NCBI GenBank assembly: GCA_000432015.1
Contig: HF985547.1
Span: 10,726 to 33,162, forward strand
Length of the DNA: 22,437 nt
Direction of reading: 5' to 3'
Origin: Clostridium sp. CAG:1024
GTDB lineage: Bacteria; Bacillota; Clostridia; Christensenellales; CAG-138
Part shown: positions 7,378 to 14,596 of the stretch, piece by piece
Layout of the letters: the number at the start of each line of letters is the position of its first letter
Position numbering within the stretch: the stretch's first letter is position 1
Translations under genes and position numbers: made by a program
The notes under the pieces: model-generated
What the model was told of the DNA's origin: nothing
Database searches by the model: none
What the model saw: the letters and a program-made list of their open reading frames with translations, nothing else

Positions 7378-8673
7378 TTAGAAGGTGTTCCTCTGAAAGC
7401 AAGCCCGCACATCTCCGCTCATGTACAGAGAGCCGAGCGCGCAGACAATCCCTGCCTTTCCAGCAGCTTCCTGTGCAATGCGAACACCTTCTTCGACAGA
7501 TACGCAGGGTGTCGCTTTCACGCCGAGTGCTTCTATACGCGACGCAAGTTCTTCTGCCGACATGGCGCGCGGATTCCGCGGTTTCACCGTAAAAAACTCT
7601 TTTGCAAGCGGAACCACGAGCCCAAGAATATGCGGCACGTCCTTATCTGCCATCACACCCACGAGAAACGTAATCTTCTTGCCTGGGAACAGCCGCTCTA
7701 AGCTTTCAGCTGTTGCCCGGATTCCATGCGGGTTATGCCCGCCGTCCACAATGAATACAGGATCTCTCCGGAGCACCTCAAAACGTGCAGGCCAGCGCGT
7801 GCTTGCAAGTCCGGTCCGCACGGCATCGTCACTGAGTATCCAGCCCCTCTCGCGCAGCACCTGAACAGCGGTCAGGACGACGGCTGCATTGTTCATCTGA
7901 TAGCGTCCCACCAGCGGGATCCGTACGTCTTTCCAATCCAGATAGGAAAAGCTCTGCCCGTCGAGGTTGAATTCGCCGGGTTTGATGGCGGAAAACGTGG
8001 GTTCGTGCAGCGTTGCATGGCGTGCTTCCGCAACCGAGCGAAACACTGCATCCGCATCCGGATTCCCGCCATAGCTCACAACGTCGCAACCCTCTTTAAT
8101 AATTCCTGCTTTTGCCCTTGCAATGTCCGCCATTGTCGGGCCGAGTTCTCGAACATGATCCATACCCATCGCAGTAATGATGACGGCCTCAGGTTTTTCG
8201 ATCACATTTGTAGAATCCAGTTCTCCGCCCATACCGACTTCAAGTATCACGATCTCGCAGGCATGCCGCGCAAAGTACAGCATAGCGATCACCGTGATCA
8301 GTTCAAACTCTGTCGGATGATCCTCCATCTCCTCCGCGAGCGGTTTGACCTCAGCGGTAATCTCCGCCAGTTCCTCGTCGGAAATACAGGAACCGTCGAT
8401 CTGCATCCGTTCGTTAAAGCGATTGATAAACGGAGATGTATAGAGCCCTGTCCTATATCCGGCCGCTTCAAATATCGAAGCAAGCATAGCAGCTGTGGAG
8501 CCTTTTCCATTCGTTCCGGCTATGTGTACAAAACGCAGCCGCTTTTCCGGGTTTCCTGTTTTTTTCAGAAGTTCCTGTGTTCTGCCAAGCCCTAAGACAC
8601 TGCCTTTCCAGCAGATACTGTGAATATAGGTCAACGCTTCATCGTAGGTCATAGCAACTCTTGTTTCACTCAT
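7378..8673 (-). CDS. folC: Folylpolyglutamate synthase / dihydrofolate synthase
   Basis: The 431-aa protein has the Mur-ligase-like P-loop HIAGTNGKGSTAAMLASIF (GTNGKGST at 53-60), GLYTSPFINRFNERM, an EVGMGGELDSTN segment, and STRWPARFEVL with FIVDGGHNPHG in the C-terminal domain. These are the standard FolC signatures. The enzyme adds glutamates to folates using ATP, which holds them in the cell and raises affinity for folate enzymes; many bacterial forms also make dihydrofolate from dihydropteroate. No other de novo folate genes are here, so polyglutamylation of imported folate fits best. It starts 23 bp after folT and shares its THF-riboswitch transcript. The ribosome site (GGTG before ATG 8673) is weak; an in-frame ATG seven codons on is a less likely start. 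Confidence 0.95.
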   Translation of the reverse strand: MSETRVAMTYDEALTYIHSICWKGSVLGLGRTQELLKKTGNPEKRLRFVHIAGTNGKGSTAAMLASIFEAAGYRTGLYTSPFINRFNERMQIDGSCISDEELAEITAEVKPLAEEMEDHPTEFELITVIAMLYFARHACEIVILEVGMGGELDSTNVIEKPEAVIITAMGMDHVRELGPTMADIARAKAGIIKEGCDVVSYGGNPDADAVFRSVAEARHATLHEPTFSAIKPGEFNLDGQSFSYLDWKDVRIPLVGRYQMNNAAVVLTAVQVLRERGWILSDDAVRTGLASTRWPARFEVLRRDPVFIVDGGHNPHGIRATAESLERLFPGKKITFLVGVMADKDVPHILGLVVPLAKEFFTVKPRNPRAMSAEELASRIEALGVKATPCVSVEEGVRIAQEAAGKAGIVCALGSLYMSGDVRACFQRNTF

Positions 8674-8696
8674 ATTTCACCAACCATGTCGCCGAA

Positions 8697-9281
8697 TCAA
8701 TACTGTGCGGCGCGTTTCAAATACGGCCGAATCACAGGCTTATATGTTGCCCGATGCACAAGGCAGGCAACGATTGCATCCACAAGTATCGTTGCGGGTT
8801 TTGTTGCGAGCCGTGCAAGGAATAATGCGCTAAACGGCATTTCTTTTCCAACGATTATGGAATAATACAGGGTCAGAGCCCATGTGCCGTACAGGAGACT
8901 ATTCACACACTCCGCTACGATCACGACAAGCAAAAACCTCCACATTCCTTTCCAATCATCCGACCAATGCCGGATTGCCCACTTGCCGCCAAGTCCGCAA
9001 AGCGCACCAAGCAGCATAGGTCCGACCGTCAACAGAGGAAAGTATGCGCCATAGCCTGACAGGACCGTGCCAAGTATATCCGACACTGCGCCGACCAACA
9101 TTCCGGATATTGGGCCAAGCCAGAATCCTGCTAATATGATAGGAATACACTCAAAGCTGACACGCAGTCCTTCATTGATCTGAATGCCGAGAAACCTTGC
9201 AAGCACCACCTGCATTGCGATGAGAACCCCCATCAGAACAAGGTTTCGCACGGGAAAAACCGAACGTTTATTATCTTCCAT
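8697..9281 (-). CDS. folT: Folate-specific ECF transporter S component
   Basis: The 194-aa hydrophobic protein has about six predicted membrane segments and the FolT-type stretch SFECIPIILAGFWLGPISG, followed by GMLVGAVSDILG, matching substrate-binding S components of ECF vitamin transporters. It would bind folate outside and work with a shared EcfA/A'/T energy module, which is not in this window. The THF riboswitch directly upstream is strong independent support for folate as the substrate. I chose the ATG at 9281 because AGGAG lies 7 nt upstream; the frame extends to 9347 into the leader. folC follows 23 bp downstream. A strongly folate-dependent pathway with import rather than synthesis suggests at least partial folate auxotrophy, which is an inference. 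Confidence 0.93.
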   Translation of the reverse strand: MEDNKRSVFPVRNLVLMGVLIAMQVVLARFLGIQINEGLRVSFECIPIILAGFWLGPISGMLVGAVSDILGTVLSGYGAYFPLLTVGPMLLGALCGLGGKWAIRHWSDDWKGMWRFLLVVIVAECVNSLLYGTWALTLYYSIIVGKEMPFSALFLARLATKPATILVDAIVACLVHRATYKPVIRPYLKRAAQY

Positions 9282-9353
9282 TGCGTTTCTCCTATCTGCC
9301 GGATGTTCCTCGAACCGCCGGCGAATGGCATGGAAGCTACAGCGCAATGCTCT

Positions 9354-9408
9354 TCAAAAAAGAATACCAGTTCTGTCAGGCGTTTTGCACCTGACGGCGA
9401 ACTGGTAT
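9354..9408 (-). terminator. Riboswitch-controlled intrinsic terminator before folT
   Basis: The minus strand carries a long stem: ATACCAGTTCGCCGTCAG (9408-9391) pairs with CTGACAGAACTGGTAT (down to 9364) around a roughly 10-nt loop, with one small internal mismatch. TCTTTTTT follows at 9363-9354. It lies about 20 nt after the THF aptamer and upstream of the folT start, so it is the expression platform or its terminator arm. THF binding is expected to favour termination and lower folT-folC expression. Confidence 0.88.
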
Positions 9409-9428
9409 CGTTACATCCGAAGCGATGC

Positions 9429-9527
9429 GGTAGCGGATGCAGCATTACATCGTGGGCGACTTCCCGTCCTTCGTGCAAGGGCGACTTCCCAGCCTCTTGC
9501 CACTTAACGCGCAATACTTACTCTACC
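9429..9527 (-). ncRNA. THF-I riboswitch aptamer
   Basis: The 99-nt minus-strand element opens GGTAGAGTA, contains the conserved GCGTTAAGTG and ACGAA, and closes with GCATCCGCTACC. P1 is GGTAG/CTACC. P2 pairs AGTATTGC with GTAATGCT, including two G-U pairs. P3 pairs GTGGCAAG with CTTGCAC around a GGGA-containing loop, and a short P4 (GAC/GTC) follows. This order and these invariant blocks are those of the tetrahydrofolate riboswitch (THF-I). An internal 12-nt direct repeat, GGGAAGTCGCCC, occurs at 9490-9479 and 9465-9454. A terminator and folT follow. Confidence 0.95.
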
Positions 9528-9565
9528 AGGTCATTTAGCGTTCCCGAACACTTAGGAACTAGCAT

Positions 9566-9594
9566 ATCATACACCCATCCAAAGCAAATTACAA
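9566..9594 (-). promoter_or_regulatory. Promoter for the riboswitch-folT-folC transcript
   Basis: On the minus strand TTGTAA (9594-9589) and TATGAT (9571-9566) are separated by 17 bp, a good vegetative sigma-factor match. Transcription would start about 30 nt before the THF aptamer. This explains most of the 352-bp gap between the DUF3786-like gene and folT, which otherwise holds only the riboswitch, its terminator and an A/T-rich stretch. Confidence 0.68.
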
Positions 9595-9633
9595 TGCTAT
9601 TTGGAAAGATTTTGATAAATAATTCTCAATTTC

Positions 9634-10269
9634 TCATTTTGCCGATGAGAGCCGTGTGCTAATGGCTTTCATTCGGTTTAACACGATGTCGCCTGCAACG
9701 GCCATATCCTCTGCGGAAAATGCGACGGCAAAGTTATCGGAAAACAGAATCTGGGCACTTGGAGGAAACTCCTCATCGCCGAGCCAGAGCAGAAAGCGCA
9801 TGATAAACCCGTCAAACAAGGTGACATCAAAGCCAAGATCGCTCTTTTCAATTGGCCTTGCAGGCATTCGACTCATGATTTCTTTCAAAAGTTCGGGCTT
9901 ATTTCCATAGGAATAGGCGAATCTTTTGATACACCGTCCATCAAACTGCTTTTCATATACGCCCCCCCAGTTGAATTCGCGGTAAGCCATATACTTGCCG
10001 CTTCCCGGAACGGATCGCCCTTCCAAAAGATACCGCAGGATCAGGATCCGTTCGCTGCCGTCCAACTCCGGATGCCGAACAGAAAAAGTCGGAAACGATA
10101 CTTCGACCGTATCGCCGAGAAACGGGACTCGCAAAATGCCCGCATCTCTGTCAATCTGCAGTCCGCAACGCGCCGCCATCGCCTCAAAATCGGCATTTAA
10201 ATAACGTTCCGAATAGATCGCGAGCGGGTGTTCGGCCTTGTTATCAATGATTTTCGGATAAAGTTCCAT
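9634..10269 (-). CDS. DUF3786-like protein next to the corrinoid activator
   Basis: The 211-aa soluble protein has no catalytic motif I can name. Visible landmarks are LRYLLEGRSVPGSGKYMAYR, FNWGGVYEKQFDGRCI and FLLWLGDEEFPPSAQILFSD, which resemble DUF3786 proteins found near corrinoid and acetyl-CoA synthase genes in anaerobes. No signal peptide or membrane segment is apparent. Its ATG is 10 bp after the acsV stop, with AAGGTG as ribosome site; a GTG three codons earlier would leave no spacing. Tight coupling to acsV suggests a role in corrinoid or iron-sulfur protein maintenance, but this rests on context alone. The family call is from memory of pattern and should be checked by profile search. 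Confidence 0.7.
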   Translation of the reverse strand: MELYPKIIDNKAEHPLAIYSERYLNADFEAMAARCGLQIDRDAGILRVPFLGDTVEVSFPTFSVRHPELDGSERILILRYLLEGRSVPGSGKYMAYREFNWGGVYEKQFDGRCIKRFAYSYGNKPELLKEIMSRMPARPIEKSDLGFDVTLFDGFIMRFLLWLGDEEFPPSAQILFSDNFAVAFSAEDMAVAGDIVLNRMKAISTRLSSAK

Positions 10270-10279
10270 GTGACGCACC

Positions 10280-12196
10280 TTATTGTGTCACGCTTGGAAA
10301 CAACGACGCATCCGTGTGCGGCAAAAAGCACGCCGCGACAAACGAATCCATATACCCCGGCTCATTACTGAGTTCCAAGTATGTCATCGATCCTGCCAAT
10401 TCCGTAACATGCTGTTCAGCCGCATGGCTCAGCAGCATAGCATATGCGCCGGTGAGCGAGGAATTGCCGATATAACGGAAGCTCTCCACCGGAATATCCG
10501 GGAACATTCCAATCGTAACGGCATTCTTCATGTTAATGCCGCTTCCGATGCCGCCGGCAACATATACGCGGTTGATCATTGACGGATCAAAGTCCAAAGC
10601 GCGCAGCATCGTCGTCGTCGCAGAATAGATTGCGCCTTTTGCGCGGATAAAGTTATCGATATCGACTTCTGTGATTACGATGTCCTTCGACCAGCCGTTG
10701 TCACGCTGCCATGACAGCACAAATGCGCCCATACCATGCTCATCATGCAGAATGCGCTCGCCTTCTCGGATAAACTTCCCCTTCCCGTTGATGATCCCGG
10801 CACGGAACAGCTCCGCGATTACATCAATGATGCCGCTGCCGCAGATTCCGGCGGGCGTTGCGCCGCCGATGACGGAAAGAGACGGTTCCATGGTCTCCGC
10901 ATCAATCGTGCATGCCTCGATCGCGCCGTACGTCGCACGCATGCCACAGCTGATGTCGCCGCCTTCAAACGCGGGGCCCGCCGAGCAAGCGCAGCTCATC
11001 AGGAATTCATTGTTTCCGAGAACGAGCTCACCGTTTGTCCCAAGATCAATGAACAGGCTAATCTCTTCCGAGTTCCAAATCATGGAAGCGAACGTCCCAG
11101 CAGTAATATCGCCGCCGACATAGCTGCCGATATTCGGGGCGAGAACCAGCTCTGCCTCCGGGTTGAGATGCAGGCCAATATCACGCGCAAACAGATCGTC
11201 CGCGAGGAAAAAGCTCGGGACAAAGGGTTCCATACGGACAGGATCCGCGTTCACGCCAAGAAGCAAATGGTTCATCGTCGTGTTCCCCGCAAGCACCATA
11301 CGGTAAATATGCTTTGGGTCAAGGTCGGCGCTCTTGCACATTTCCTGAATCAGCGGGCGGATGGATTCCTCGATCACGGCGTCCTGAAGCCGTTTGCGTC
11401 CTCCTGGCTTTGATGACTCAATGATACGGTTGATCACGTCTGCCCCAAAACGAATCTGTCCGTTCCCGCCGCTCCCCTTTGCAAGAATCGTTCCCGTTTC
11501 AAGGTCAACAAGGAGCGCTGCAAGCGTTGTCGTTCCAAGATCAACGGCAAGTCCGGCGATCGGCGTGCTGTCAGTTGACGGGAAAATATCCAGTACGGTC
11601 GCCGTATCCCCATTTTCGGAAATCACGCAGCGGACGGAGAATCCGCTGTCGCGAAGAACGTCTGCGAGTGTCTTCAGCACATGAAACGGCAATACAACGC
11701 GCTTGCACCCGATCTCCGCCTGTATCGAGCGCATCAGGCGTTCATTGTCAGGCATTGCATCGTCGATCGTCGGCTCTGCAAGAGTTACGCAGATCGCGCG
11801 AAATATCGGATGAAAATCGATCCCGGCCGAACGAATCTCTTTCCAAGAATCGCGAAAAATCCGGATCTCGCGTTCCGATGAAAGATCTGCAATTTTCATG
11901 CGGCTGCGGTAAGCGGAAGCAATGTCCGGAACTTCGATCTCTACGTCCGCACAGATCTTTGAACAGCAGGCAAGTCGCCAGCCCTCCTGGTACTCCTCAT
12001 CAGACAAATGCCGGTTTTGTGCCGAATCCAGCGTTCCCTTGGTCAATCGAACACGGCATTTTCCGCACACGCCGTTGCCGGAACACGGCGCATCGATCGC
12101 AACATTTGCTTTGCGCGCAACGTCCAAAAGATTCTCGCCAGCGTTGGCCGAAATCTCAACGGTCGTGCCATTTGCTTGAAATACTACAGAATACAC
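10280..12196 (-). CDS. acsV: Corrinoid protein reductive activator (AcsV/RACo-like ASKHA protein with [2Fe-2S] domain)
   Basis: The 638-aa protein begins with a plant-type ferredoxin domain: APCSGNGVCGKCRVRL gives Cys38, Cys44 and Cys47, with Cys77 about 30 residues later, the [2Fe-2S] ligand pattern. After a linker comes an ASKHA ATPase-type domain with GLAVDLGTTTLAALLVDLET, SLFIDLGTNGELVLGN and VAGGIGSGINMKNAVTIGMF. This is the architecture of RACo from Carboxydothermus, which uses ATP to reduce inactive Co(II) in the corrinoid protein to active Co(I). Here the partner would be AcsC/AcsD. The start is a GTG at 12196 with AAAGGA 11 nt upstream, a weak site. A terminator lies between acsB and this gene, so expression may be lower than that of the structural subunits. 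Confidence 0.92.
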   Translation of the reverse strand: MYSVVFQANGTTVEISANAGENLLDVARKANVAIDAPCSGNGVCGKCRVRLTKGTLDSAQNRHLSDEEYQEGWRLACCSKICADVEIEVPDIASAYRSRMKIADLSSEREIRIFRDSWKEIRSAGIDFHPIFRAICVTLAEPTIDDAMPDNERLMRSIQAEIGCKRVVLPFHVLKTLADVLRDSGFSVRCVISENGDTATVLDIFPSTDSTPIAGLAVDLGTTTLAALLVDLETGTILAKGSGGNGQIRFGADVINRIIESSKPGGRKRLQDAVIEESIRPLIQEMCKSADLDPKHIYRMVLAGNTTMNHLLLGVNADPVRMEPFVPSFFLADDLFARDIGLHLNPEAELVLAPNIGSYVGGDITAGTFASMIWNSEEISLFIDLGTNGELVLGNNEFLMSCACSAGPAFEGGDISCGMRATYGAIEACTIDAETMEPSLSVIGGATPAGICGSGIIDVIAELFRAGIINGKGKFIREGERILHDEHGMGAFVLSWQRDNGWSKDIVITEVDIDNFIRAKGAIYSATTTMLRALDFDPSMINRVYVAGGIGSGINMKNAVTIGMFPDIPVESFRYIGNSSLTGAYAMLLSHAAEQHVTELAGSMTYLELSNEPGYMDSFVAACFLPHTDASLFPSVTQ

Positions 12197-12237
12197 TGAA
12201 AACCGATTCCTTTCTGCCGTAAAACCTGTACAGCGTT

Positions 12238-12272
12238 GAAAAATCGGGCAGGAAGCGATGCCCCCTGCCCGA
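12238..12272 (-). terminator. Intrinsic terminator between acsB and acsV
   Basis: On the minus strand TCGGGCAGG (12272-12264) pairs with CCTGCCCGA (12252-12244), a perfect 9-bp GC-rich stem with an 11-nt loop, followed directly by TTTTTC. It lies 11 nt after the acsB stop. It either ends the acs transcript, leaving acsV to an unseen promoter, or works as a partial terminator that lowers acsV relative to acsB. Confidence 0.85.
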
Positions 12273-12283
12273 CTTCGAGTTTG

Positions 12284-14407
12284 TTACATCAGGGGATCCA
12301 TGCTAAGCACGGGATGACCCTTTTCAGTGAGATAGTTGAGCAGTTCTTCCGGATCGGTCGTGACGGTCTCGTCTGCGATCATATCAACGAAATTCTCAAT
12401 GCCGAGCATTTCACTCGCAGTCTTGTTCAGACGCGCAGCAACGGAATCCTTCAGTTCTTTCGGCATCCAGACGATACGGGCAACGCCGCCTTCCGCCGCA
12501 GCAAACTTCTTGCTTGCTATGAAGTGACGTCCATGTCCCATGAATCCGGGGGTCTGAACGCCGCCGCCCGTCATCGAAGCGAGTTCGCCGAAGGTCATGC
12601 CGGTCGGGGTCATTCCCTTATACTCGCGGTTTACAATGACGAGGCCATTGGACAGAGGCTCGATACCGCAGATACACTCGAAGCATCCGCAGGAGGTCAT
12701 CGGGTCTTCCATGATGGAGTACAGCGAGACATGCTCGACCGCCCCCTGCGTCGCCGCGTGTACCATGGCGTCGACATCGGGATAGTACCCCTTTACCGGA
12801 TCGGTGCAGCCCTCTTTGCTGATCGGCTGGCAAGGACCTGCATCGTTCAGCTCTTTTGTTGCTTTCGCATCAAGCCAGGACACTGCGCCGCAAAGTCCCA
12901 GGCGCTCCGGCGTTACAACGCAGCAATGGCTGGGTGCAAAGGACTGACACAGAATGCAGGTATAGAAACGATCTACGCTCTCATCCGTCATGGACGCAAG
13001 GCGGTCATCGCGTGCATCGTAGGTGGGCATTGCCTCCTCATTCAGAATGCGCGCAGCCTCCGTGGGATCCGTGATGATCGTGATCTGGCACTTGTCAACG
13101 ACGGCATCAAACTCATCGGAGATCATGCCATACAGGACTTCGCCAAAATGCTTGAGGCGGAAGCCTTTATCAAACGCGTCTTTGGAAACGCGGATGCGAA
13201 CAAGATTTCTCTGGCCGGTATGCATAACACCTTCCAGATAGTTGAACCAGGTATGGATCTTACGTTCGATGACAGACTCGAAATCCGGCTGCATCTTCGC
13301 GCCTGCGACCTCGATCAGGGTAGCAATGTCTGTCGCACCAGCGTCGATGTCGGGACCGACGACGGTAATCTTATGATCCTCTACTGCATCGAGCGGACGG
13401 CTCTTGACAAGCTCACAGCTCGTATGGCTGCCTGCCCAGAATTCAGTCTGCATATCGGGCTTACGGACGACTTCGCCCTCGAATGCCGCAGCGAACGCAA
13501 CGGGGATCGGGAGTTCCTTGGTCTTGATCTTGATGCCGCGCAGTTCGAGAGAACGCTTCACGGTTTCATCATGGTTGGTTACGGCTTCGAGTGCGCCGGG
13601 GACCTGCAGATCACCGATCGCCTGATCGACGACGACCGGGAAGCCAAGAGCGATCGCTCCCGCGCCTGCGGAGACGACAACCTCGTTCAGCGCGCCGAAT
13701 GTATTGACGAATGCGGGGACGCGTTCCTTTGTGTAAGCAAGCAGATCCGCAAGGTTGCCGGGCTGAACATTGCCGAAGATAAGCGCAGCGCGAATCGCGA
13801 CAGTAACAACATGAATCACGGCGGTCACGTCATGGCCAAGCGGGACAACGCGAAGCTCAAGACCCATTTTGACGCCCTGCTCCGCGGCCTGTTCGATGCA
13901 ATCGCCGATCATGAAGGTCAGAATGCCTTTGGACTGGTAGTCCTTTACGACTTTTTCGACCGCAGCCGGATCGTCCGCTTTGCCGAGCACGACGGCGACG
14001 CCAGGAATGTCGCCCGTGACGAGCGGAACGCCGAGCGAACGAATAATCGGATCAGGCACAAAGCCGATGCCGCTTTCGGAGGCATAGGGGTCGCCGCCGC
14101 CGACATACTTCAGGCCTTCGATGATCTCCGCGCCGACCGCTGTCGCAAGGCCGGCATTCAGCGCCTGTCCGATGTCGTCCTGGTTCGTGATCAGGCTCTT
14201 CAACACGCCGACACAGGCAGGCAGATCGCCGAGCTTTTGTACTTTGACGCCCGTCGCCGCATAAATTGTCGGGAAGAAGTACGCTGTATCGGGGAAAGCG
14301 ATGGGGGTATCTGCGCCATGCTTTGCGATGGCATCGTTGACAGCGCCTTCAGTCAGGCCCGCAACTGCATTGGAACCGGCGTAGATGAGATCAGTCAGTG
14401 CGCTCAT
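12284..14407 (-). CDS. acsB: CO-methylating acetyl-CoA synthase, alpha subunit
   Basis: The 707-aa protein is a bacterial-type AcsB; the Moorella enzyme is 729 aa. The A-cluster ligands are present: CILCQSF, then SHCCVV and GLCGAV supply Cys484, 487, 496 and 506, and SCGCFEC supplies Cys573 and Cys575 around the distal nickel. Spacings equal those of Moorella Cys506/509/518/528 and 595/597. The enzyme condenses a methyl group from the corrinoid protein with CO and CoA. The N-terminal region that docks on CO dehydrogenase appears present, although no acsA gene is in view. I chose the ATG at 14407, preceded by AGGAGG at a long 12-nt spacing. The upstream 189 nt is a structured leader that may control translation. 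Confidence 0.97.
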   Translation of the reverse strand: MSALTDLIYAGSNAVAGLTEGAVNDAIAKHGADTPIAFPDTAYFFPTIYAATGVKVQKLGDLPACVGVLKSLITNQDDIGQALNAGLATAVGAEIIEGLKYVGGGDPYASESGIGFVPDPIIRSLGVPLVTGDIPGVAVVLGKADDPAAVEKVVKDYQSKGILTFMIGDCIEQAAEQGVKMGLELRVVPLGHDVTAVIHVVTVAIRAALIFGNVQPGNLADLLAYTKERVPAFVNTFGALNEVVVSAGAGAIALGFPVVVDQAIGDLQVPGALEAVTNHDETVKRSLELRGIKIKTKELPIPVAFAAAFEGEVVRKPDMQTEFWAGSHTSCELVKSRPLDAVEDHKITVVGPDIDAGATDIATLIEVAGAKMQPDFESVIERKIHTWFNYLEGVMHTGQRNLVRIRVSKDAFDKGFRLKHFGEVLYGMISDEFDAVVDKCQITIITDPTEAARILNEEAMPTYDARDDRLASMTDESVDRFYTCILCQSFAPSHCCVVTPERLGLCGAVSWLDAKATKELNDAGPCQPISKEGCTDPVKGYYPDVDAMVHAATQGAVEHVSLYSIMEDPMTSCGCFECICGIEPLSNGLVIVNREYKGMTPTGMTFGELASMTGGGVQTPGFMGHGRHFIASKKFAAAEGGVARIVWMPKELKDSVAARLNKTASEMLGIENFVDMIADETVTTDPEELLNYLTEKGHPVLSMDPLM

Positions 14408-14596
14408 ATTTGTTTGATTCCTCCTAATCAATACTATTGCTGATTGGTGATTCTTTATTATTCTCTGCACTCTGGGGGGAATGCCCACACAGCGCTGACA
14501 TCCGGGTTGGGGGGATATGACCGGCATACCTTTGCCGGATTCTCACCAATGCCGTCCGACCGATTCACATTCCCGGTCGGACAGTAATGGGACGTT
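14408..14596 (-). promoter_or_regulatory. Structured leader of acsB, candidate translational riboswitch
   Basis: This 189-nt gap has no ORF but strong structure on the minus strand. There is a perfect 9-bp stem (14582-14574 with 14562-14554, 11-nt loop), an alternative CCGGCA/TGCCGG or CGGCAT/ATGCCG hairpin, then CCCGGATGTCAGCGC. The GGTGAGAATCC block and the CCGGATGTCAGC block resemble parts of cobalamin riboswitches, but the usual spacing and the CCGCCACTGT block are missing. ATTGGTGA (14550-14543) is perfectly complementary to TCACCAAT (14450-14443). The latter overlaps CCAATCA, which can instead pair with TGATTAGG and cover half of the AGGAGG site at 14425-14420. This mutually exclusive pairing suggests translational control. 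Confidence 0.5.

Noticed and set aside
12236..14443. A 735-codon plus-strand open frame opposite acsB
   Set aside because: It lies wholly antisense to a protein with intact A-cluster residues and has no recognisable domain. Such frames arise from codon bias at this GC content.
14408..14596. Canonical full-length cobalamin riboswitch upstream of acsB
   Set aside because: The CCGCCACTGT block and the standard GGGAA-to-GGTG spacing are absent, so I kept it only as a candidate structured leader.
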